This document shows positions 55,739 through 64,000 of a DNA stretch of 64,000 bases, piece by piece. Within the stretch, counting starts at the first letter, position 1. Every line of letters starts with the position of its first letter. Origin of the DNA: Triticum aestivum (Eukaryota > Streptophyta > Magnoliopsida > Poales > Poaceae). Location: positions 271,293,369 to 271,357,368 of the forward strand of contig NC_057807.1 of NCBI RefSeq assembly GCF_018294505.1, read 5' to 3'. The position numbers and the translations under genes were made by a program. The notes beneath the pieces are model-generated. The model was not told where the DNA came from and made no database searches. It was given only the letters and a program-made list of their open reading frames with translations.

Positions 55739-58700
55739 TGTCACGCCCAATATGCGACCCTATCCAAAAGGAACTCGAAGGTCCCACCAAGGATAGACCC
55801 GCATATTGAAACGCTTTTACAAGGTGGATATCATTACATCAACATTACAAAATATATGGGGATACATACATAAGGCATACAATGCCACATGAATACAACA
55901 TCAAAATACATAAGATCATCATCCGACTACGGATGAAACATAAACAGAAACTCAAACGACATCCACCCTGCTAGCCCAGTCTGCCGACCTGGAACCTATC
56001 CCTGATCGAAGAAGAAGCAGAAGAAGAAGTCAACGCAAGCAAGCATCGCTCTCGCGTCATGATCATCGCATAAACCTGTACCTGCAACTGTTGTTGTAGT
56101 AATCTGTGAGCCACGAGGACTCAGCAATCCCATTACCATGGGTATCAAGACTAGCAAAACTTAAAGGGAAAGGACGTGGTAAAGTGATGAGGCTGCAGCA
56201 GCGACTAAGCATATATGGTGGCTAACATACGCAAATAAGAGCGAGAAGAGAGCAAGCGGAACGGTCGTCAACTAGTAATGATCAAGAAGTGATCCTGAAC
56301 ACCTACTTACGTCAAACATAACCCAGAAACCGTGTTCACTTCCCGGACTCCGCCGAGAAGAGACCATCATGGCTACACACGCGGTTGATACGTTTTAATT
56401 CGGATCTGGTTTCAAGTTATCTACAACCGGACATTAACAAATTCCCATCTGCCTATAACCGCAGGCACGGCTTTCGAAATATTATACCCTGCAGGGGTGT
56501 CCCAACTTAGCCCATGACAAGCTCTCGCGATCAACGAAGGAATAGACCTTCTCCCAGGAAGACCCGATCAGACTTGGAATCCCGGTTTACAAGACATTTC
56601 GACAATGGTAAAACAAGACCAGCAAAGCCGCCCGGATGTGCCGACAAATCCCGATAGGAGCTGCACATATCTCGTTCTCAGGGCACACCGGATTGTCCAA
56701 ACTTCCGGTAGGCCAGCCCAGAGTTGCCCCTGGTGGCCACCGGCGGTTGACAGTTTGGACCAACACTCACAACGAGCACTGGCCCGGGGGGGATAATAAT
56801 ATAAAGATGACCCTCGGGATGCGCGACTCCCAAGGGAAAAAGGGCTAGGTGAGGCAAATGGTAAAACCAAGGTTGGGCCTTGCTGGAGGAGTTTTATTCA
56901 AAGCGAACTGTCAAGGGGGTCCCATAAATCACCCGACCACGTAAGAACCGCAAAAATCCGGGAACATAACACCGGTATGACGGTAACTAGGGCGGCAAGG
57001 GTGGAACAAAACACTAGGCAAAAGGCCGAGCCTTCCACCCTTTACCAAATATATAGATGCATTAATAATATAAGAGATATTGTGATATCCCAACCAAAAT
57101 CCTGTCCACCATGGAGAAATCTTCAACTTCACCTGCAACTAGCAACGCTATAAGATGGGCTGAGCAAAAGCGGTAACATAGCCAAACAATGGTTTGCATA
57201 GGGAAGGTGTCAAAGGTTAGAGGCTCATGGCAATATGGGATGGCTTGATAAACAGGTAATAGGTAGTGCAGCATAGCGATAGAACGAAGCAACTAGCATA
57301 GGAATGATAGTAGTGATATCCAGGGTAGCGGTCATCTTGCCTGAAATCCCGCAAGGAAGAAGAACGAGTCCATGAAGAAGATGAACGGATGAAGCCGAAC
57401 CAACCAAAGACGAACGAATCCTCACGATCGCAATGGAAACAGGAACTAACAAGAAGAAGCACACAACATAGTAAACACACCACACATGAACAAGCCATGA
57501 TGCACAACCAAGCATGATGCATGACAAGACTACATGGAGCTACTCATGGCAAGAGATGATGCAAACAAGAGCAACACGTCAAGGCAAGTTTAAATGAGGC
57601 CGGGAACAACATATAACAATTCCGGTAAGTCCTCATATGCATATTTCGAAATTGGTCCAGATCTGAATAAACCTTATGTTCAAGTTGTTAATCATCAAGT
57701 TAAGATGCACAAAGATGATCTACATGAGATTTTAGTCAAGTTACATATAAAGTTTATTAAGTTCGGAGCTACGGCCTAGAAGATATGAGCAAAACAAGTT
57801 AAACATGGCATTGATGCAAAATGCACCCAAACATAAAGCAAACACCTCAAAACAAGGATGCAATATGATAATATGAAGCTACACACAAAAACAAGCAAGT
57901 TTCATATAGAGCACACTCAAAACGGAGCAACGGTTCAACACATGCACACTATACAAGTTTAAAGGACAAGCTGCCCAAAACAGCGACTAGGCATATTGCA
58001 AGCATCAAAACAACATGCTACAGCATCCAAACATCATAACAAAAGGCATGGGCATGATGTACAGGTAAAGCACAACAAAACATGAACACTGAGCTATCTC
58101 CAGAAATCACTAGAACATACTCAAACACACATGGTAAGATTGCAAGTTATTACAATTTCAGACTTTGCAGAAAATAACAGCACGATGCAATGTTTAGAGC
58201 TATCAAACAACATGTTACAGGAACTTATCATGGCAAACAAAGGCATAACATGAATCTACTAATTGCATAGAAAAAGAGTCCCTTACTGACCATAAGACAA
58301 AAAGAATCATAAAATATAATGGCACCCACGTAAACATAGCAAATTTTTATACAGATTCAAACATGACAGGAACATAATTATGAAGGCATGTAGATGAGCT
58401 TGTGCAACTCACTACAGAGCATTACATGGCATGGCAAGGCACCAAACAGTAAGAAGACATGTTTCTGAGGCTAAGCATGGCAAGAGCAAGGTCATAGGGT
58501 ACATGGATCACTAGGAAAACACATGGGAACAAGTGAACTTAATGTAAACAGGCTGACAGCAACATTTTCAAGCAACTTTAGAGCAAGATTACAACAAGCT
58601 ACAGCAACCTATAAATGCAACCAGGGGCATGGATGGATAGAGGATGACATGTAGATCAAAACATGTTTATAGAACATCTCCAGATTATGCATAGAATGAT

Positions 58701-60275
58701 TAGTAGCAACATGTTTACATGGCATCAAAATTACAGCAGAACAGGGACTAAAATCAGCGTTAACGCGATGCCTAGTTTGCATGCTTGTGCTAGTCACCAC
58801 ACAAAAATACATGGCATACACCCCTGTAAAGATGGCATGGCATAGTTCAAAACACATGTAGGAATCAACCTCATAGGATGCACACATCAATCATGGCAAA
58901 AATGACAAAAGAGCTCGTTCTGTAAACAGACAGCAGAAAACGATATGAAGCACTCTTACAACGATGATTCAGACATCTAGATGACCTCAAATGAATATGA
59001 TGCAATGGAATGAAATGATTTACTCTTCGAGGCGAACTGTTTGACATATTATACGCGCAAAACGGAGCTACGGATGCAGAGTTACAGCAGGTCAAACATG
59101 GCATGAAATTTGCAGAATCTGGGGACTTAGAGGGAATTTCGGGGTCAACCTCGTTTGACCGGATCTGGATCTGAGGCACGCCTTTCGACGTTCCCGGATA
59201 CGGGGATGAAGACAGCGGCCGGACTTGAGGGAGAGGGCGCCGAAGAGGAGGGGCCCGGCGAGGGGGGCGCCGGATCCGGCCTTCCCGCGGCCGGATCTGG
59301 CCGGGGCGGAGCAAAGGCGACAGTCGGGGCCGGTGGCGACGCCGGCGACGCCGGAGAAGCTGCGGGCTCCGGCCGGCCAAAGGGCGGCGACGCGAGCTCC
59401 GGGGCGGCCACGGCGGAGGGCTGAGGCGGCGGCCACGGGCGGGCGGCACGCGCAGGGAGGCGCCGGCGAGGCGGGGCGCCGCGGGCGGCACGGGCGGCGG
59501 CGGCCACGGCCAGGCGCGGCGGCGCGCGACCGGGACGGTGGCGGCGGGCGGCGCGCGTGAGGCGCGGGCGAGCGGGCGCGGGAGCGGGCCCGCGCGGGCC
59601 CCGGATGGGCTCCGCGGGCCGCGGCGGCGGAGGGACGGCGGCGGGGACAGGTGGCGTGACGGGAGAGGCTGGGAGCGGCAGCTGGACATGTCCGGCCGGG
59701 GACGGACATGTCCGGCGCGGCGCAGAGGAGAAAACTAGGGTTAGGGGGATTTCATCCGCGAATTTCGGGGGGAGGGACTAATATATAGGTAGAGGGAGCT
59801 AGGAGAGTCCAAATGAGGAGCGGTTTTCGCCCACATGATCGTGATCGAACGACCGAGAGCATGGAGGAGAGTTAGATGGGTTTTGGGCCACTTTGGAGGG
59901 GGTGTTGGGCTGCAAAGAGAGAGGGGCTTTTACGGTTACCCGGTTAACCGTTGGAGTACCAAACGACCTCCAAATGGCACGAAACTTAACAGGCGGTCTA
60001 GCGGTGGTATACCAAGGCCACTTGGCAAGACTCGGTCCATTCCGAGAAAGTTTAATACCCGCACACGAAGAGAGGCAAGAAGGGGACGCCGGAGGGCATA
60101 GGAGTGCCGGATCGCGAAACGGACAACGGGGAAAAGGCTCGGATGCATGAGACGAACACATATGCAAAATGAAATGCACATGACGACATGATAAAATGCA
60201 ACACGCAAGCAAATGACATGGCAACGACGGCGAATAACTGGCTGACATCTGGCGCATCAGATCGGGGGCGTTACA
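55739..60275 (-). repeat. 5' LTR of LARD-like element
   Basis: 4537 bp, collinear with 44492-49025. In the first 270 bp I count about nine substitutions and one indel by eye. It carries the same GC-rich block, paired GGACATGTCC and TATA box. Confidence 0.95.
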
Positions 60276-61431
60276 GCCGCCCCCCTCCCAGTCCAATTCG
60301 GACCAGAGGGAGAGGGGGGCGCGGCCCACCCTGGCCGCCCCTCTCTCTTTCCACCAAGGCCTATGTGGCCCATTATCTCTCCCCGGGGGGTTCCGGTAAC
60401 CCTCCGGCACTCCGGTTTTCTCCGAAAACATCCGGAACACTTCCGGTGTACAAATATAGTCGTCCAATATATCAATCTTTATGTCTCGACCATTTTGAGA
60501 CTCCTCATCATGTCCGTGATCACATCCGGGACTCCGAACAAACTTCGGTACATCAAAACTTATAAACTCATAATAAAATTGTCATCGTAACAATAAGCGT
60601 GCGGACCCTACCTGTTCGAGAACTATGTAGACATGACCTAGAACTATTCTCGGTCAATAACCAATAGCGGAACCTGGATGCCCATATTGGTTCCTACATA
60701 TTCTACGAAGATCTTTATCGATCAAACCGCATAACAACATACGTTGTTCCCTTTGTCATCGGTATGTTACTTGCCCGAGATTTGATCGTCGGTATCCAAT
60801 ACCTAGTTCAATCTCGTTACTGGCAAGTCTCTTTACTCGTTACGTAATGCATCATCCCGTAACCAACTCATTGGTCACATTGTTTGCAAGGCTTATAGTG
60901 ATGTGCATTACCGAGAGGGCCCAGAGATACCTCTCCGACAATCGGAGTGATAAAACCTAATTTCGAAATACGCCAACTCAACATGTACCTTCGGAGACAC
61001 CTGTAGTACTCCTTTATAATCACCCAGTTACATTGTGACGTTTGGTAGTACCCAAAGTGTTCCTCCGGTAAACGGGAGTTGCATAATCTCATAGTTACAG
61101 GAACATGTATAAGTCATGAAGAAAGCAATAGCAATATACTAAACGATCAAGTGCTAGGCTAACAGAATGGGTCATGTCAATCACATCATTCTCCTAATGA
61201 TGTGATCCCGTTAATCAAATGACAACACATGTCTATGGTTAGGAAACATAACCATCTTTGATTAATGAGCTAGTCAAGTAGAGGCATACTAGTGACTATA
61301 TGTTTGTCTATGTATTCACACATGTATCATGTTTCCGGTTAATACAATTCTAGCATGAATAATAAACATTTATCATGATATGAGGAAATAAATAATAACT
61401 TTATTATTGCCTCTAGGGCATATTTCCTTCA
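60276..61431 (-). repeat. 5' LTR of minus-strand Angela-like element, right piece
   Basis: Continues from 44491 after the TSD: GCCGCCCCCCTCCCAGTCC matches the sister LTR at about 37490. It runs to ATTTCCTTCA, then the CTATT TSD. Confidence 0.95.
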
Positions 61432-61436
61432 CTATT

Positions 61437-62180
61437 GAGATAGATCAAGACGCTTGATAAGATTTTCAATGAGTACATACCTTGATAAGATTTTGAAGTA
61501 GTTCAAAATGTAACAGTCAAAGAAAGAGTTCTTGCCTGTGTTGAAAAGGTGTGAAATTGAGTAAGACTCAAAGCCCGACCACAATAGAAGATAGAAAGAG
61601 AATGAAAGTCATTCCCTATACCTCAGCCATAGGTTCTATAAAGTATGACATGCTGTGTACCAAATCTATTGTATATCCTACATTGGGTTTTGCAAGGGAA
61701 TACAATAGTGATCTAGGAGTAGATCACTGGACATTGGTCAAAATTATCCTTAGTGGAATAAGGATATGTTTCTCGATTATGGAGGTGACAAAAGGTTCGT
61801 CGTAAATGATTACTTTGATGCAAGTTTTGACACTGATCCAGATGACTGTGTGTCTCAATCTGGATACATATTGAAAGTATGAGCAATTAGCTAGAGTAGC
61901 TCCGTGCAGAGCATTGTAGACATAGAATATTTGCAAAATACATACGGCTCTAAATGTGACAGACCCATTGACTAAATTTCTCTCACGAGAAAAACATGAT
62001 CATACCTTAGTACTCTTTGGGTGTTAATCACATAGCGATGTGAAATAGATTATTGACTCTAGTAAACCCTTTGGGTGTTGGTCACATGACGATGTGAAAT
62101 ATGCATGTTAATCATATACAGATATGAATATTGGTGTTAAATCACATGATGATGTGAACTAGATTATTGACTCTAGTGCA
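61437..62180 (+). pseudogene. Copia RT end and RNase H of plus-strand Angela-like element
   Basis: Resumes after the CTATT TSD with remnants of the segment after KIY. Recognisable pieces are YTSAIGSIKYDMLCTKS, REYNSDLGVDHWTLVK and YFDASFDTDPDDCVSQSGYI. An internal deletion follows, then ICKIHTALNVTDPLTKFLS near 61930-61980. GATGTGAA/CACATGA phrases near 62030-62160 are locally repeated. The polypurine AGTGGGAGAC precedes the LTR at 62191. It is heavily decayed. Confidence 0.85.
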
Positions 62181-62190
62181 AGTGGGAGAC

Positions 62191-63925
62191 TAAAGGAAAT
62201 ATGCCCTAGAGGCAATACTAAAGTTATTATTTATTTCCTTATTTCATGATAAATGTTTATTATTCATGCTAGAATTGTACTAACCGAAAACATAATACAT
62301 GTGTGAATACATAGACAAACATAGTGTCACTAGTATGCCTCTACCTGACTAGCTCGTTGATCAAAGATGGTTGTGTTTCCTAGCCATAGACATGAGTTGT
62401 CATTTGATTAACATGATCACATCGTTAGAAGAATGATGTGATTGACTTGACCCATTCCGTTAGCTTAGCACTTGATCGTCTAGTGTGTTGTTATTGCTTT
62501 CTTCATGACTTATACATGTTTCTATGACTATGAGATTATGCAACTCCCATTTACCGGAGGAACACTTTGTGTGCTACCAAACGTCACAACGTAACTGGGC
62601 GATTATAAAGGTGCTCTACAGGTGTCTCCGAAGGTACTTGTTGAGTTGGCGTATTTCGAGATTAGGATTTGTCACTCCGATTGTCGGAGAGGTATCTCTG
62701 GGCCCTCTCGGTAACACACATCACTATAAGCCTTGCAAACAATGTGACTAATGAGTTAGTTGCGGGATGATGCATTACATAACGAGTAAAGAGACTTACC
62801 GGTAACGAGATTGAACTAGGTATTGAGATACCGACGATTGAATCTCGGGCATGTAACATACCGATGACAAAGGGAACAACGTATGTTGTTATGCAGTTTG
62901 ACCGATAAAGATCTTTGTAGAATATGTGGGAGCTAATATGAGCATCCAGGTTCCGCTATTGGTTATTGACCGGAGATGTGTCTCGGCCATGTCTACATAG
63001 TTCTTGAACCCGTAAGGTCCGCACGCTTAACATTCGGTGACGATTTATATTATGATTTATGTGTTTTGATGTACCGAAGGTAGTTCGGAGTCCCAGATGA
63101 GATCGGGGACATGACGAGGAGTCTCGAAATGGTCGAGATGTAAAGATCGATATATTAGACGACTATATTCGGACATCGAAAAGGTTCCAAGTGATTTGGG
63201 TATTTATCGGAGTACCGGAGAGTTACAGGAATTTGCTGGGGAGTATATGGGCCTTATTGGCCCATACGGGAATAGAGGAGAGAGGCCAAAAGGAAGGAGG
63301 TGTGCGCGCCCCCCCCCCTCTGGTCCGAATTGGACAAAGGGGTGCAGCCCCCTTTTCCTTCTCCCTCTCCCCCTCTTTCCTTCTCTCCTACTCCGGAAAG
63401 GAAAGGGGAATCCTACTAGGAATTGGGAGTCCTAGTAGGACTCCCCACACTTGGCGCGTCCCCCTAGGGATGGCCTCTCCCTCCCTCCTTTATATATGTG
63501 GGCAGGAGGGCACCTCTAGACACAACAATTGATCATTGATCTGTTAGCCGTGTGCGGTGCCCCCCTCCACCATATTCCACTTCGGTAATATCGTAGCGGT
63601 GCTTAGGGGAAGCCCTGCGTCGGTAGCATCATCAACACCGTCATCACACCGTCGTGCTGACGGAACTCTCCCGCAAAGCTCTGTTGGATCGGAGTTCGTG
63701 GGACGTCATCGAGCTGAACATGTGCTGAACTCGGAGGTGCCATACGTTCAGTATTTGGATTGGTCGGATCGTGAAGACGTATGACTACATCAACCGCGTT
63801 GTGCTAACTCTTCCACTTTCGGTCTACGAGGGTACGTGGACAACACTCTCCCCTCTCATTGCCATGCATCACCATGATCTTGCGTGTGCGTAGGAAGTTT
63901 TTTGAAATTACTACATTCCCCAACA
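62191..63925 (+). repeat. 3' LTR of plus-strand Angela-like element
   Basis: 1735 bp, from TAAAGGAAATATGCCC to TACATTCCCCAACA. It pairs with 23687-25411; both share the altered first bases TAAAGG. Confidence 0.9.
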
Positions 63926-64000
63926 TACGTCGCCGACCCCGCGCCACCTTATGGCGGGTCACCCTATGGCGCGTCCTACCCGCCGCAGGTTCCTCCGCCG
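63926..64000 (+). pseudogene. Copia gag (UBN2 type), continuation of split gene
   Basis: Open in one frame: YVADPAPPYGGSPYGAS, then YPPQVPPP. This Pro/Tyr/Gly-rich composition is that of the gag C-terminal linker that follows the NPWTSVVHAY block, which ends at 23686. GC content changes sharply at 63925/63926. The window ends inside it. Confidence 0.75.

Larger units (their letters stand above)
44492..60275 (-). mobile_element. Non-coding retrotransposon with 4.5-kb LTRs (LARD-like), minus strand
   Basis: LTRs 44492-49025 (4534 bp) and 55739-60275 (4537 bp) flank an internal region that is only about 2.9 kb once the 3.8-kb solo LTR is removed. The primer site is at 55723-55735 (reverse complement TGGTATCAAAGCC, initiator tRNA-Met-like), which sets the strand. 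The TSD is GCTGC/GCCGC (44487-44491 and 60276-60280); the uninterrupted sister LTR has GCCGC at this place. No gag or pol is present, so it must be mobilised in trans. The layout is that of large retrotransposon derivatives such as barley Sukkula. I have not verified the family. Confidence 0.9.
36907..61431 (-). mobile_element. Angela-like Copia retrotransposon, minus strand
   Basis: Bounded by a perfect TSD CTATT (36902-36906 and 61432-61436). The plus-strand ends are TGTTGAGGAACG on the left and ATTTCCTTCA on the right. The 3' LTR is 36907-38649, the coding region 38683-42668, the leader 42669-43904. The 5' LTR is 43905-44491 plus 60276-61431, split by the 15.8-kb level-3 block. Without that insertion the element is about 8.7 kb, the usual length for this clade. 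It is better preserved than the element it sits in. Confidence 0.95.
23687..63925 (+). mobile_element. Angela-like Copia retrotransposon, plus strand, hosting all nested elements
   Basis: Two same-orientation LTRs (23687-25411 and 62191-63925) share the altered start TAAAGGAAATATGCCC, where TGAAGG is usual. Between them lie a primer site, leader, gag, integrase, RT, RNase H and a polypurine tract, in Copia order (integrase before RT). The internal domain is split by a CACTA element and by a minus-strand Angela-like element. Removing both restores protein continuity at each junction. The outer flanks (CACGG on the left, TACGT on the right) match at only 3 of 5 positions, so the TSD is weak. 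The host gag resuming at 63926 is the stronger evidence for the boundary. Confidence 0.85.

Noticed and set aside
58871..59689. 272-codon minus-strand frame, the longest in the LARD LTR
   Set aside because: It lies in the GC-rich block. The collinear part of the other LTR is broken into several shorter frames, and composition is Pro/Arg/Ala with no domain. Not conserved as a protein.
1..64000. tRNA, rRNA, CRISPR or bacterial-type systems
   Set aside because: None seen. tRNA-like matches are only the short primer binding sites of retrotransposons; the sequence is plant repeat DNA.

Overview
This window is eukaryotic intergenic DNA. Its repeats point to a Triticeae grass (wheat, Aegilops, barley or rye). 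It holds Angela/BARE/WIS-type Copia elements with LTRs of about 1.7 kb, Gypsy LTRs starting TGATACGTCTCC with a tRNA-Asp-like primer site, a Stowaway-type MITE, CACTA transposons, and very long LTRs starting TGTNACGCCC. I see no intact cellular gene, rRNA, tRNA or CRISPR array. Family names come from remembered sequence features, not a database search.

Left half (1-22165): a string of truncated elements. In order: unassigned DNA with a large foldback (1319-1559); a minus-strand Gypsy start and LTR (about 1690-3745); an unknown retroelement fragment (3746-4485); a minus-strand BARE/Angela-type Copia fragment (4486-7237); a plus-strand Gypsy LTR and gag (7238 to about 9085); a minus-strand Gypsy gag and LTR (about 9090-12363); and a plus-strand Copia RNase H end with LTR (12364 to about 14440). 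From 14445 to 19625 lies a different kind of sequence: an exon-bearing block triplicated with a 720-bp period, two B3-domain-like gene remnants, a MITE, CACTA-like ends and two minisatellites. A solo Gypsy LTR (19679-21142) follows.

Right half (22166-64000): one deep nest, resolved mainly from target-site duplications (TSDs). Level 0 is a Copia element whose gag (from about 22610) breaks at 23686 and resumes at 63926. Level 1 is a plus-strand Angela-like Copia (23687-63925). Level 2 has two insertions in its pol: a CACTA transposon (28761-35967, TSD GTA) and a minus-strand Angela-like Copia (36907-61431, TSD CTATT). Level 3 is a non-coding retrotransposon with 4.5-kb LTRs, inside the 5' LTR of that Copia (44492-60275, TSD GCTGC/GCCGC). 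Level 4 is a 3.8-kb solo LTR inside level 3 (49237-53067, TSD CATTA). About 40 kb thus sits inside one gag frame.

Most notable: the CACTA carries three exons of a CBL-interacting protein kinase (CIPK) gene on its minus strand, in gene order. Its right end plus 83 bp of host sequence is duplicated. The level-4 solo LTR contains a short acidic, tyrosine-rich reading frame that stays in frame across a plausible GC-AG intron. The B3-like remnants and the triplicated exon near 14.4-19.6 kb are the main non-retroelement material.
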